A stretch of DNA of 64,000 bases from Ailurus styani (GCA_002007465.1 LNAC01000276.1:5760134-5824133); one strand, 5' to 3'. Positions 11,350-23,660 are shown, numbered from the stretch's first letter. Made by a program: numbers and translations. The notes: generated by a model from the sequence alone, not told the origin.

Positions 11350-13330
11350 CTAGTAAAGCCAATAGATCAGATTGGCATGGAAAAGATGGTTTGTTGCAGT
11401 CATTGATCCCAAGAGAGGCCCGCATAACATGTCACAGGGGGCTACGCAGGGACGGACCAGAGCCCCTCAGGAGGCAGGGGGCAGGGGACTGTAGGCAGGA
11501 GCCTTTATCGAGGTTTTCCCAGGGAGAAGTGGGCAAGGCAGGACACGCAGGCTCAGGATTGGCTGGCGTGAATGATTTCAGCAGGCTCTCACTCTCTGGT
11601 ACCTGGCCTCGGGGTGACTGGGGCAGGGGGATCTAACCCTGGGGGTGGATGTTGGAGAAGGGAGACCGTTGGGGCATGGGCTCTGGATGGGTGGGGGTGT
11701 GTTTGAAATGCGTGCGCCGGGGAGGCCCCCGCAAGGTGACCCAGGCACGTCATCGGGTTTCCGGGAACGTGCGCGTGCGGGCAGGTGCGGAAGCATCAAG
11801 TTGACAGAAGCTATACGCATGATTGACACGGCGGGCCGAGGACGTGGCTCGTGTCCCAGATGGACTTTGCCGCTTCGAGAAGTGTTGGAACGAAGGAGAA
11901 CCCGACAGCAGTGGGCGGGAAGACTGGGGGACTTTGGGGTTACTCCAACTGTGATTCTGGCAAAAAGCCCCCAGCCACCTGTGCCAGTGGCTAAAGGCTG
12001 CTCTCTGTCCTTGACCCCTGTAGCTCCAACGCCACCCCTGTTGGTTCTGCAGAACCTCACCTGTGTTTACACCAGGGTTCCTTCCCCTGGTCTGCAGGTG
12101 TGGAGAGCTTGACAAAGCTCCGGGACTGGTCCCCCTCGGATTCCTCATCCCCCGTGGGTTCAGTTCTGTCCTTCCTGTGACGGCCCGAGGTTTCCCTTGG
12201 CTTGGAGGTCGTAGTTCTGGGCACCCCGCTCTTTGGAGCTGAATAACGTGACCGGGCATGGGATACAATCAGGACTGATGTGTTCCATTGGTCTGCTCTC
12301 TCTTCCTTGCCAAGATCACAGTTTGGATGGCTTTGTGTAACTGCCACGTCCCCCGGAGCTTTGTTGCGTCCTTGCATACCTTCCGTCCCCTCGACGTCCC
12401 CTCAACGTCCCCCTGCCACTACCCACACCCTTGATGGAGGGTCTTCTCTGGTTGCTGGAGCTCACAACAGCTGGAAGGATCAGGGAATGAATGCCCATGA
12501 GCAATGGCCATTAGGAGTTGGCGTATAGCTACCCCGGCTCCCTCCTCCCTCCGTGACGTGGTAGACCCGGGAACAGGCCTCCCAGATGCCCTTTCAAGGA
12601 AAGACATGCTGCGCCAGCTTCTGGGAGGTTCGTTGGGAGACTGGCGTCAGCTCCCCCACCCTTCTGGGAATGGGCTCCGCAGCAGAGAGCTGCCTCACTC
12701 AGAGCCATGCCCCTTCATGCTCACGTCGCTGCAGGGGACAAGGTCTGGCCACGGGGGCTCAACGTGGGGTCCATTCTGGTTTCAGAGCTCCCGTGGGCGG
12801 GGTCAGCCCAGGCTGTTGTCAGCCCTGCTTGGCTCAACTCCTCCCTCTTTCCATTCCTGCTTCCTTCTTGTGGTGTAATTAAAAAAAAGATCTGGTCTTT
12901 GTGCCCAGTTCCGAATATAACAAAGTGTTATTCTGAGTTCTGTGAGCCGTTATAACAAATGACCCAAACCTGAGGGGGGGTCTGGGAACCCCCAAATTTG
13001 GAGTCAGCCAGGCAGAAGTGTGGGCAGCCTGTGCACCCTGCCTGCAGCTGGAAGAGGGTGTCGGAACTGGAGAACCGCCTGGTGTAAAAATATGAGGCAC
13101 ACTTCCCCTCCCTTCCGCAGATGCTCCCCCCCATCCTTTTGAATAAGGATGAATAAGGATGTTCCCTCATAAATGAGTCCGCACCCAGTTCCAACATAGG
13201 GTGTGGGTCGGTAGCTCCTCACACATTCAAGCAATCCTCTGACACCGGCTGGGTGTCCTGGCTGGAGTCAGTGCCAGACCCCACAGGTTAAGGGCTTGCT
13301 CCTACAGGACTGCCTCCCCACGTCCAACAC
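11350..13330. other. Gene-free stretch of uncertain origin
   Basis: GC-richer, many short shadow frames, no exon homology recognised. Parts may be old LTR or internal retroviral DNA, but no family could be named. Confidence 0.35.
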
Positions 13331-13359
13331 CAAGCTCACGTCCGGGATGTCTGCTGCAC

Positions 13360-14030
13360 TTCCGATGCACTGGCTATAGATCATAAATCGGAAGTTTATT
13401 CGATTGCGGTTTATTATAAAAGGAGAGAGCTCAGCAACAGCCAGATGGAACGGGTGTGTGGGGCAGGGTGTGGGGAAAGGGCTGGGGGCTTCCATGCTCA
13501 CCAGGCACCCCTCCCCCAGCCTCTCCAACCCGGAAGGAAGCTTGTTCTTTGGGGCTTTAATGGAGGCTTCGTTACAGACACAATCAATCAGTCTTTGGTG
13601 GTTGATTAAATCATTGGCCATTGGCGACTGATTCAACCTGCTCTCCTTCTCCTCTCCTCAGATGTCAGGGGCTGGGAATGAAAGTTGCAACAGGGTTACT
13701 GGGGGGTGGGAGGGTAGGGATAGGGTGGATGGGTTATGGACATTGGGGAGGGTTTGTGCTTTGGTGAGTGCTGTGAAAGATGGAAGCCTGATGATTCACA
13801 GACCTGTACCCCTGGGGCAAATAATAAAAATTAAAAAAAAAAGGAAAGTTGCAACCCTCTCATCACACGCTGGGCTCCACTGGCATTGGGGACCACCCCC
13901 ACCTTAGGTGACCTGAGGGCTTTCCAAGAGTCCTCATTAGAGTAAGACGCCTTTATTGCTCTCATCACTCTGGAAATTCCAAGGGTTTTAGGAGTTCTGT
14001 GCCATATATGTATTTCTTGTGACAAATCAC
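13360..14030 (-). mobile_element. Old retroviral-type LTR split by an L1 end
   Basis: Features such as GGTTTATTATAAAAGGA, GATTGATTCA-like TTGGCCATTGGCGACTGATT, and ATTCCAAGGGTTTTAGGAG resemble a widespread mammalian LTR; a related copy is at 34170-34790. Family name and orientation are tentative. No coding retroviral sequence is seen. Confidence 0.55.
13692..13843 (+). repeat. 5'-truncated L1 3' end with 12-bp target duplication
   Basis: About 150 bp of carnivore L1 3' UTR ending in ACAGACCTGTACCCCTGG and a poly(A), between GAAAGTTGCAAC copies (13680-13691, 13844-13855), inserted in the LTR. Confidence 0.93.
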
Positions 14031-14690
14031 AGTATCACAATAAACGACCTCCGTGCTCTATTCCTGCATCTGCTTCCCAGGAAACCCAGCCTGCAGCCAA
14101 TGGGATCACTCGGAGGCATGTTCTCGATCATCTCCCGAGGTCCCTCGTGGGCTTCCGCCCTCGGTTGCCACGTAAGCCCCCTCCTCATGGGTGCATGCCT
14201 CCTCTCCCTGTCCCACCTTCCCATGCCTTTAGCAGGGGCTTCTCCCACTTATAACCACACCCTCATCTCCGTCTCTGTTTCTGCGGAAACCGCCTTGAGC
14301 TTACAATATGTTCTGACATCTTCTGGGCATTGTTCTTCTCTGTGGAAGTGTTCTTTGTTATTCTTCTTAAGATATATATTTTTTCACATTATCACAGCTT
14401 TGAATTTTTAATGTTTAAACGGTTTCGAATAAGTGATTCACGCCCACGGAACCAAAACTTACCCACCCATACAGTGAAAACGGAAGCTTCGTCCATCCCC
14501 ATCCCTGGAGTTCAGTGTTACCCCCCCCCAGTTGTAACGTGTTGCAATTCAAACAATGCCCTTGGCAAGCTTGTTTTGATGTCCATTTGGCAATCCTTCA
14601 ATAAGATGTTTAAAAATCTATTTCGTTTTGTTGTGTTGTGTGGCACTATTTTATCTCAAGTTTTTATTTCAATTCTAGTCGATAGATATG
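14030..14690. other. Intergenic stretch, nothing recognised
   Basis: The first part may continue the LTR; the later AT-rich part may be decayed L1. No gene seen. Confidence 0.35.
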
Positions 14691-14694
14691 GTAA

Positions 14695-15085
14695 AATTGG
14701 TTTCAGGTGTAGAGTTTAGTGATTCATCACTTACCTACAACACCCAGGGCTCGTCACAAGTGCCCTCCTTAATGTCCACCCCCCTCCAGCCCATCCCCCA
14801 CCTACCTCCCCTCCCGAAACCCTCAGTTTGTTCTCTATCCGTACCAGTCTCTTAAGGGGGCACCTGAACGGCTTAGTCGGTTAAACGTTTGACTCTTGAT
14901 CTCACTTCAAATCTTGATCTCTGGGTGGTGGGTTCAGACCCCTCATTGGGCTCCACCCTGGGCATGGAGCTTGCATTAAAAAAAAAAAAAAAAGAGCTTC
15001 TTACGGTTTGCTTCCCTCTCTCTCTTTTTCCCCCCTTCCCCTGGGTTCATCTGTTTTGTTTCTTAAATTCCACGTATGAGTGAAT
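14695..15085 (-). repeat. L1 3' end with inserted SINE
   Basis: Reverse complement of a carnivore L1 3' part (GTGATTCATCACTTACCTAC, GGGCTCGTCACAAGTGCCCT, AAATTCCACGTATGAGTGA). An older plus-strand SINE sits at about 14856-14993. Confidence 0.85.
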
Positions 15086-16060
15086 AGGCAAAACCCAGAG
15101 GATTTTTAGGGCAGTGAAACTACTGTGTGTGACACTGTCATGCCAGGAACTCGTCACGAGCCATCTGTCCTCACGCACGGAGTGTGCAACACGGAGAGAA
15201 CCCTCATGTCAGCTGCGGACCCTGGGTGACCATGACGTCTCAGAGTGGGTTCATCGATTGTGACAAAGGTGCCCCCTGGCACAGAAGGTTGAGAATGGGG
15301 GCACCAGTGCATGTCTGTGGTTTTCCTCACACACTGGTTCCCGTTAATAAGTGTGGAAGGAGTGAAGGAAGCAGGAGCTCTCCGTAGATCGCCCTGGGAG
15401 TAATCATTGCAGGCAAAGACCCACAGCCCGATGCTTACCATTAACACGTGGGACTTTAACGAGAGAAACAGGATATTTGCATAGCCTCAAATCTGTATTA
15501 TCTCCCGCTGAAAAACAGTTATTAATTACCGTGGTGGTTTTAACACATGTTCACACATTTTCAGTAGTGCTCCCTAGGGGGGCGAGGAAATTCATTCTCT
15601 TCCTCCTGGAGTGCGGCTGACTCTGTGACTCACCTTGTAGGACTAGAGCGATGTTTATCAACTGTTTTTTTAATTGTCCCCTCCCCAGTAGCCTTTTAAA
15701 TATTTCCCCTCATTGTCCCCTCATATCAAATATTAAGGAGTAAGATTTTGTTGGGTAGGGCTGAACTAAGGCATTGTAACACCTAAGATTTTTTTTGGTT
15801 TTGTGTTTTGCTCCCTTGGGGCAACGTCAACCGTGTTGATAATGCAAGGAATAGAGTATGGAAGGGGAAAGACGGTGACTCCACGGGGGAGGGGCTGGGC
15901 AGACGCCACCTTGACCCAGGCTGACCTTCACCACATTGCCAGTAACGATCACCAGCATTCGCTGTTCCCCCCCCTCCAGTGTGATGTGGTGAGAAGAGGC
16001 TTTCTCCTTTGTGGTATTCTTCTCTTCAAATCTATCACCTTTACCTAATCCTAAGAAAAC
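15086..16060. other. Intergenic, likely old LTR/LINE fragments
   Basis: TCCAGTGTGATGTGGTGAGAA and CTCCTTTGTGGTATTCTTCT near 15980-16020 look like ancient interspersed repeat. No gene evidence. Confidence 0.35.
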
Positions 16061-16067
16061 AGCAGAG

Positions 16068-16272
16068 GCGCACCTGGGTGGCTCGGCCAGTTAAGCGTCT
16101 CACTCTTGATTTTGGCTCAGGTCGTGATCTCAGGGTCCTGGGATCGAGCCCCACATGGGGCTCCCGGCTCAGAGGGGAGTCTGCTTCTCCCTCTGCCTGC
16201 TGCTCCCACTCTTGTGCGCGCTCTCTCTCTCTCTTTCTCTCTTTCTGACAAATGAATTCATTGATTAAAAAG
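16068..16272 (+). repeat. CAN SINE
   Basis: Head CACCTGGGTGGCTCGGCCAG, CTCTCT/TTTCTCT tract, weak tail. Confidence 0.87.
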
Positions 16273-16284
16273 GGGAGGGGAGGA

Positions 16285-16490
16285 CACAGACGTGCACGGA
16301 GGGATAACCCTGTGAGGACACGGCGTCCACACGCCCGGGAGACGCACCTTGGAAGGAACTAAATCTGCTGACAGCTTGATCTCAGACTGCCAGCCTCATG
16401 AGGTGTGAGACAATACATTTCTGGTGTGCAAGCTGTCCCGTCTGTGTTCCTTTGTCACACCAGTCCTGGGAAGCTAACACAACGCCTAAA
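16285..16490 (+). mobile_element. MaLR (MST/MLT-type) LTR 3' part
   Basis: GAGGACACAGACGTGCAC, TGATCTCAGACTGCCAGCCT and GTGAGACAATACATTTCTG match the 3' half of this LTR class. Confidence 0.7.
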
Positions 16491-16779
16491 TGCCACGTGG
16501 AATGCCGGATGCCATCCGGCGACAGAAAAAGGACATCGGTGGGGAAAAGTGAACTATAAATGAAGTCGATCGTTTCATTAATAGTATTGCACCAATATTC
16601 CTTTCCTCTTTTTGACAAACGTAGGACGGTCATGTCAGACGTTAACATGAGAGGAAGTTGAATAAAGGGTAGACAGAACTCCCTGGACTACCAGTGTAAT
16701 TCATCTGTAAATAAAGCCCTGAAACAATCTGTTTAGGATTCCACTTCTGTGAGGTTCCTACAGGAGTCCGGTCTGCAGA

Positions 16780-17001
16780 CAGAAGGTAGATGGTGGGAGC
16801 CGGGGGTGGGGAGTGGGTGGGGAGTCCAGGTTTCATGGGGACAGAGTCTCGGTCTGGGAAGATGGGAAATTCTGGAGACAGAAGGTGGGGGTGTTTGCAC
16901 AACGGTGTGAGTGTGCTTCATGCCACGGAGCTGTGCACGCAGAGACAGTTACGATGGTGAATTTTATGTTGTGCATTTTACCACAATAAAACAACTCTAT
17001 C
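16780..17001 (+). repeat. L1M 3' end
   Basis: ATGGGGACAGAGTCTC, GATGGGAAATTCTGGAGA and TTATGTTGTGCATTTTACCA are L1M 3' UTR landmarks. Confidence 0.85.
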
Positions 17002-17016
17002 AAAAATCTATGTAGG

Positions 17017-17209
17017 TGGGGCGCCTGGGTGGCTCAGTTGTTAAGCGTCTGCCTTTGGCTCAGGTCATGATCTCAGGGTCCTGGGATCGAGCCCTGCATC
17101 GGGCTCCCTGCTCAGCAGGAAGCCTGCTTCTCCCTCTCCCACTCCCCCTGCTTGTGTTCCTTCTCTCGCTGTGTTTCTCTCTGTCAAATAAATAAATAAA
17201 ATCTTTCTA
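17017..17209 (+). repeat. CAN SINE with 15-bp target duplication
   Basis: AAAAATCTATGTAGG at 17002-17016 and 17210-17224. Confidence 0.95.
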
Positions 17210-17375
17210 AAAAATCTATGTAGGATTTTTATTGAGGTGATATTGAATTTATAAATTAATTTGGGAAAAATTAATGTTTAAGAGTTTTTCTTATCTTGGG
17301 AAGAGGGTATGTTTCCTCTTCCTTGTTCCTTTTTATTTTTTTTAACTTTTACTTTTTGAAGATTTTTTTTTATGA

Positions 17376-17742
17376 GGTGCCTGGGTGGCTTAGTCGTTAA
17401 GCGTCTGCCTTCGGCTCAGGTCATGATCCCAGAGTCCTGGGATCAAGCCCCACATTGGGCTCCCTGCTCAGTGGGGAGTCTGCTTCTCCCTCTTCCACTC
17501 CCCCTGCTTGTGTTCCCTCTCTCTCTGTGTTTCTCTCTGTCAAATAAATAAATAAAATCTTTTAAAAATATTATTTATTTATTAGAGAGAGAGAGCTTGA
17601 ATGGGGTGGCGGGAAGGGGAGAGGGAGAGGGAAAAGCAGACTCCCCACTGAGCAGGGAGCCCAACTAGGGACTTGATCCTGGGACCCTGGGATCATGACC
17701 GGAGCCAAAGGCAGACACTTAACTGAGTTACCCAGGTGCCCC
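17376..17742. repeat. Tail-to-tail inverted SINE pair
   Basis: Plus copy 17376-17568 joins a minus copy 17569-17742 through their AT-rich tails. The arms could fold into a hairpin of about 170 bp. Confidence 0.85.
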
Positions 17743-17807
17743 TTTCCTGTTCCTTTTCAAATGCTCGATGCAAGTATATAAGAAAGCTGCTCCCTTCATA
17801 GATCAAT

Positions 17808-17838
17808 TTTTTTAAAGATTTTGTTTGTTTGTTTATTT

Positions 17839-17887
<49 letters not shown>

Positions 17888-18013
17888 TGAACACAAGTAG
17901 GCCTACCAGTAGACGGAGGGAGAGGGAAAAGCAGATGCCCTGCTGAACAGGGAGCCCGACTCAGGGTCAATCCCAGGACCCTGGATCCTGACTGACTGAG
18001 CCACCCGGGCGCC
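17808..18013 (-). repeat. CAN SINE with 16-bp target duplication and (GA)n
   Basis: CCCTTCATAGATCAAT at 17792-17807 and 18014-18029; long GA run at 17841-17886. Confidence 0.95.
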
Positions 18014-18029
18014 CCCTTCATAGATCAAT

Positions 18030-18608
18030 GCTTCACCCTTTAGTGAAGTTAAATCCCGAGGACTTTCTAGATAATCATGGTAGCAAAATACTGTCAACCT
18101 TGACTCTTCCTTTCCAATATTTATAGGTCTTATTTCTTTTTGTTTTCTTTTGGCATTGGCAAAATAGCAAGAGGGACATCTTTATTTTGTTCTTGATTTT
18201 ATAAAAAACGGTTCTCAGAATTCAGTCTTATGGAAAACAGTTCTGTGGTTTCCGGAAATTGCTGCTTATCAAATTAAGGAAGTTTTATCCTGTTCTTTGT
18301 TTACCAAGCATTTGTCTCCTTGTGTTTGTCTTTGCTTTTTTTGGTTTGTTTTTGTTTTTTTTAATGAAGAATGAGTGTTGAACAGGTATATCTTGTAGTG
18401 TCGAGGAGGCAAAAAATACATTGTGGAAGGAGCCAGAAGACGGTACCATTCACATAAAGCTTCCAGATGAGTAAAACCATCCAACACATTGTCTAAATAC
18501 ATCTGTAAAGTTGCTTTAACATAGGAAACACCAAGTTTGAGAGGGCAGTTGCCTCGGGGAAGAAAAGAAAGAAGACCTGAGAAGGTACGCAGGATTGTCA
18601 GTTACAAC
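18030..18608. other. Intergenic, nothing recognised
   Basis: AT-rich DNA with T-rich runs; no gene or clear repeat family seen. Confidence 0.35.
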
Positions 18609-18617
18609 TTTTTTTTT

Positions 18618-19212
18618 CCACTGAAAAGTTTGTATTGGCTTTTGGATCGACACAGGAATTTAATTGCCGGGGAGGATGATCCCATCATACTTCTGCTGGA
18701 ACCAGCGCCCGGCCTCCTCTCTGCTGATTCTGCGTCTGGCCCCCCATGCAGCCCGTCCTGCCCCTCTTGTGTGATCTTGTCTGATGCTGAAGCCTGGCCT
18801 AGTTGGCACCGCACGGTAGCCCAGGTTGCACATACACCCATGCTTGCATCTTATCTGATCCTCAGATCAATGTGCTCCTGGATCCTGAGGCCAAAGTTTC
18901 TAGGATCGGAGAAGCCATTTTTCCTTAACTTGTACTCCCACACCTTTAGACCTCTGTCCAGGATTCCTTCCACCTTGGCCTCCCGGGGGCCATCGTTTCA
19001 CCTCTCCTGCTGCCGAAGGATCTGATGGCACATCTAGCTCTGGGGAACACGGGGGGCTGGCCTGTGCACTGCTCCAGCACCTTGGCTGTCCGGGGTCAGT
19101 CTGTCTCCACTCTCCCACCCATAGATGTTGAGGCAGAGCTTACAGACGCGAAGTTCCCTCATAGGGTTCTCCTTTTCACCTTGATCCCCCATGGTGGAGA
19201 ACGGGAAGAGAA
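18618..19212 (-). pseudogene. RPL11P: RPL11 processed pseudogene
   Basis: Intronless copy of ribosomal protein uL5 (RPL11) mRNA on the minus strand. ATG at 19192 is followed by [13 protein letters not shown] and KLCLN; the end reads [15 protein letters not shown] then a stop at 18660. The region covers about 533 bp against about 537 in the intact coding sequence, with frameshifts in between. A run of T (18609-18617) on the plus strand is the remains of the poly(A) tail. Short similar flanks (about AAGTACAATT on the right, GTTACAACTT on the left) may be a decayed target duplication. Confidence 0.93.
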
Positions 19213-19214
19213 AG

Positions 19215-20725
19215 TACAATTTATTTCCTTTTAAGAGGATCTGAAATATGTAAAGAAGTCAAAACGTGGTAAAGCAGAGAGAAAATCATGTGGGTTTCCA
19301 TGTTTTTACTTTTCTGCATACCTTTGTGTGTGCTTAATTTTTTTTTCCACGATAAAAAAATAAAGCCCAAACTAAAGGCAACAACCCATGCATAACATAC
19401 CCTTTGCACTGAGCCAGTTCCCTGGTGGGTAGCGAGCCTCCTGTCTCTGGAGAGAATCAAAACCACAGAGTGGTCTTGGTCTTGGAGCTGAATCCTGTGA
19501 CTTCTGCTTTCTTCCCACACTAGTTCAAACCTCTTGTCCCTGCTATTCAAGTCCTTGTGGGACCTGGCCCCAGCTGACACTCCAGCCCCAGACTACTGCC
19601 CCCCCAAGTTAGTCTCAGCCTCTCCAAGAATCCCACTCCCAAATTTTGCATATGGTACTGTCACAGTGGGAACACTCCCTCATACACCCATCTCCAGAAA
19701 AATTCTGACTCTCCCCAGGCATCACCTCCTCCAGGAGGCCCTCCCAGATTCTCTAGGCTGAGTCAGATGCCTCCAGTGGTCTTCATATCCCCTGTGCTTC
19801 TTAGACTCATTGCATGGTTTTGAAATCCTTGGTCATATGTTCTGGTGACCCAGAAGTGCATCTCTCCTTCTCTGTTCAGGCCTAGGACTACTGGTGAAAG
19901 GTCTGTGGCCATCCTCATGCCAGGAAACTCTGTTCGCTTTTAATTCCCCTTACAGTGAGTTCTGGGCATGGGCCAGGGCTGAGGAGCCTCCCCTGATTCC
20001 CCAAGGCAGCTTTAGGCTGAAGAGAACCACCTTCCTGCCTCTTTGCCTTTGCCTTGGCTGTACCCTCTCCCTGGCAGACCCTTCCTTTTTCTGCCAACAG
20101 CGGACAAGTCCTCCATGCCTACTTCTAAGAAAATCACTTCCAGAAAACCACCTCTGCTCCTCCAAACGCACTCACTGTTACTCCCTCCATAAGGGCTGAT
20201 GAATCGATGCCACCTACGTCCTTTCCCAAGAACATATTCTGATGAGGTTGTGAAATCCTTGCAGCTTTTTTTTTTTTCCTGTTTCCTCCTACTGAGCCCA
20301 CACCCCAACTGACTACTGGTGTCCTGGAGAGCCCCAGAGGGAGGGCGTGCCCTCCCAGAAAGTTCTGGCCCACAGTAAGATCCTGCTGCTAAGTCAGCTG
20401 TGTGTCTGTTGACATGGGCTCCATTTCTGATGATGAAGGCAAGATGGGTCTTGTGTCTCGGGACGAGGAGACTTCTAGGAAGAGGAGCAGGACCCTCCCA
20501 TTATTTGGGAACGAACATTCCTCAGCTGTGAATTGTCCCCTGAGCCCTGCTTTTGAGGTCTGAATTCCCCCTCTCTACCAGAGGCATCTACTCTGATGCT
20601 CGAAATACATGTTCTTAAATATACGTACTCGGTGTGGTTGTGTGTGATTCTCATCAATGTCATGGCACTAAGGGTCTCAAGTGCCGCTTCTTGAGACTCT
20701 AGGTTACTGAGATCTAGACACTAGA
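19215..20725. other. Intergenic with an L2-like segment
   Basis: About 19540-19850 reads like an L2 3' region (CAAGTCCTTGTGGGACCTGG, CACCTCCTCCAGGAGGCC). The remainder shows no gene. Confidence 0.45.
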
Positions 20726-20729
20726 TCTT

Positions 20730-20953
20730 TTTTTATTTTTTATTTTTTTTTATTTTTATTTTTTAAAGATTTTATTTATTTATTTGACACAGAGATAGAG
20801 ATCACAAGGAGGCAGAGAGGCAGGCAGAGAGAGAGAGGGGAAAGCAGGCTTTCCGCTGAGCGGAGAGCCCGATGCGGGCCTCGATCCCAGGACCCTGAGA
20901 TCATGACCTGAGCCGAAGGCAGAGGCTTTAACCCACTGAGCCACCCAGGCGCC
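20730..20953 (-). repeat. CAN SINE with target duplication
   Basis: CACTAGATCTTTTTTT at 20719 and 20954. Confidence 0.93.
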
Positions 20954-20988
20954 CACTAGATCTTTTTTTTAAAAGATTTTATTTATGT

Positions 20989-21331
20989 GGGGTGCCTGGG
21001 TAGCTCAGTCATTAAGCATCTGCCTTCGGCTCAGGTTATAATCCCGGGGTCCTGAGATGGAGCCCGCATCAGGCTCCCTGCTCAGCGGGGAGCCTGCTTC
21101 TCCCTCTCCCACTCCCCCTGCTTGTGTTCTCTCTCTTGCTGTGTATCTCTCTGTCAAATAAATAAATAAATCTTTTTTAAAAAGCTGGGAGAGAGCACAG
21201 AGGGAGAGGGTGAGGGAGAAGCAGGCTCTCCGCCAAGCAGGGAGCCCGATGTGGGGCTCCATCCCAGGATCCCGAGATCATGACCTGAGCTGAAGGCAGA
21301 CGCTTAACTGACTGAGCCACCCAGGCGCCCC
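20989..21331. repeat. Second tail-to-tail inverted SINE pair
   Basis: Plus copy about 20989-21176 followed at once by a minus copy to 21331. Confidence 0.85.
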
Positions 21332-21334
21332 TAG

Positions 21335-21755
21335 ACAGTAGATCTTACCAGTAGTTCATTTCAGAGTTGTGTAGACACCAAGTTCTACTTAGCGATGAGC
21401 CACGAAAACCACAGTACGGAAAATGGAAAGACTAGCCACCCCCTCGGAGACACCTGCATCTGTTCTCCGTAGTACATACAGAACTTCTGTAAATCAGTAA
21501 GAAAAAACAAACCACTTCCTCGGAAAAGATGAAGGCTACAACTAATTTACAGGAAAGCAAACCGGAAGGGTGAATCAGCGTACGACAGATACTCAAGATC
21601 TCCGGAGAAACATGACCTGAGCCACAAGGAAATTCAATGAGAAGCAGTCAACGTTTTTTTAACAAAGGGGGGAAAAGAGAGGAGGAGAGTAGGAGACTGA
21701 ACAGGAAGGAATTAAGGATTTCACTTCTTGATAAATTGGTTTTTGAAAACAAACA
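21335..21755. other. Intergenic, possibly decayed L1
   Basis: A-rich, with phrases resembling L1 ORF2 (GAAATTCAATGAGAAGCAGTC). No gene. Confidence 0.35.
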
Positions 21756-21757
21756 CT

Positions 21758-22410
21758 GGGGACCCCTGGGTGGCGCAGGTGGTTTAAGTATCTGACTCTT
21801 GATTTCGACTCAGGTCATGATCTCAGGGTGCTGAGTTTGAATCCCGCATCAAGCTCTGTGCTCCGCAGGGGGTCTGCTGAAGACTGTTTCTCCCTCTGCC
21901 CCTCCCCCTGCTCTCTCACCCTCTCACTTATTTGTTTGAGAGAGAGCATGAGTCGGGTAGGGGCAGAGGGAGAAGCAGAATCCTTGTCGAGCAGGGAGCC
22001 CGAGGCCCGGCTTGATTCCGGGACTCTGGGACGATGACCTGAGCCAAAGGCAGACGCTTGACCGACTGAGATAAAAAAACAAAAACAAAAACAACACGGG
22101 GGCATCTGGCTGACTCAGTCAGTGGAGCATGTGACCCTTGATCTTGGGGTTGTAGGTTTGAGCCCCATGTGGGGTGTAGAGATTACTCAAAAATAAAATC
22201 TTTTAGGGTGCCTGGGTGGCTCAGTGGGTTAAAGCCTCTGCTTTCGGCTCAGGTCATGATCTCGGGGTCCTGGGATCGAGGCCCGCATCGGGCTCCCTGC
22301 TCAGCGGGGAGCCTGCTTCCCCCTCTCTCTGCTTGCCTCTCTGCCTCCTGTGATCTCTCTCCCTCTGTGAAATAAATAAATAAAATCTTTAAAAAAAATA
22401 AATAAAATCT
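21758..22410. repeat. SINE cluster: inverted pair, older SINE, young SINE
   Basis: Plus 21758-21925 fused to minus 21926-22071 (third inverted pair); older tRNA-like SINE 22098-22205 (+) with CTGACTCAGTCAGTGGAGCA; young copy 22206-22410 (+). Confidence 0.85.
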
Positions 22411-22985
22411 TTTAAAAATATATAGTATCTTAAAAAAACAAGACAAAAGCATAGAGGAGTAGGGACTTTTTTAAATGAAGGGTGAAATAATTGAAGAGGA
22501 AAAATAGCAACAGTGAATTTAACTGTTTTAAGCAAATGTTAAGTGCTTTTAAACATATGAATGCACATAAGCTTGTAACAGTCCAATGACGTAGGAACTA
22601 ATATTACCGACTGGGAACCGGGCCGTAGGGAGACTCTTCCTAAGTAAGATTAGACAGCTCTGGAATGGGATAGCTGGGGTGTCAACACAGACAGTTCGAC
22701 TCCCAGCTGGAAAAAAATAGCATGTCTTTAAACCAAAAATAGCAGAAAGAATAAATAAAATCCATATTTGAGAAAAAGACTAGCAAACAGGATATACCTG
22801 AGATAAGACTTGAAGGAGAAAGAAGATACAGCCAAACTAGAGCAGCAATGAGAAAACTGTAAGGAAAACAGAATGTGTGCCATCAAATTAAAGATCTAGG
22901 AAAAACAGCTTCTTAACAAAGCATGACCCAAATAAAAATAGAATTTTGTAAAATGCAGCTTAATTTATTGATCCTTCTTTTGTTG
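22411..22985. other. Intergenic with MIR-like piece
   Basis: About 22560-22710 resembles MIR (GTAACAGTCCAATGACGTAGG, TAGACAGCTCTGGAATGGGA). Nothing else recognised. Confidence 0.4.
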
Positions 22986-22987
22986 CT

Positions 22988-23092
22988 TTTTTTTTTTTTT
23001 AAAGCAGGCTTCCGTGCCCAACGTGGGGCTTGAACTCATGACCCTGAGATCAAGAGTGGCAAGTTCCACCAACTGAGCCAGCCCGGTGCCCC
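22988..23092 (-). repeat. Older SINE fragment
   Basis: Minus-strand SINE head and body (CCAACTGAGCCAGCCCGGTGC). Confidence 0.75.
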
Positions 23093-23660
23093 TGTTGCTT
23101 GTCTTCTTCATATTTTGACTAAGAAACCCTATCCTTCCCACCTGGGTTTTTTCCCCCCAAAGTTTTACTTTTCAAATATTTAGGTTTCAACCCACCTGGG
23201 CAGGGATCGGTCTGTCTTTTTCACCATTATGTGGCCAGGAACTTCAACAGAGCCCGGCACACAGTAGGTACTCAAATCTCTGTTAAATAAATTAATGAGG
23301 GGTCACTGTGTGGGAGACCTAAGAGCATGAGTCCCAGGGATGAGGGGGTATCAGTCCACATACCTATGGAGGGAATAGAATCTTCTTCCTGCAAAGAACA
23401 TAGCATTGGCCTGTGCGTATCTGGACCCAGTAGGCAGTCTATATCATTCCATGGTCACAGTGGGCACCGGTCTTCAGTAGCGCCCCTACTGTTTGGGGGA
23501 GGAACTGCAGGAGGGGACCGATAAGACCCAGTTTCCAGTTGAGGGGGGAAGACTTACTGTTCCCTCTCCTCGGACATTCGGTTTTTAGGGTTCCTAAAGA
23601 TTCTTGGACAATTCAAGAGAGAAGAGAGATAATCTGAGATCCCTGTTCATAAATAATGGG
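23093..23660. other. Intergenic with L2 end
   Basis: CCCGGCACACAGTAGGTACTCA near 23252 is a typical L2/MIR 3' motif; otherwise nothing seen. Confidence 0.45.
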
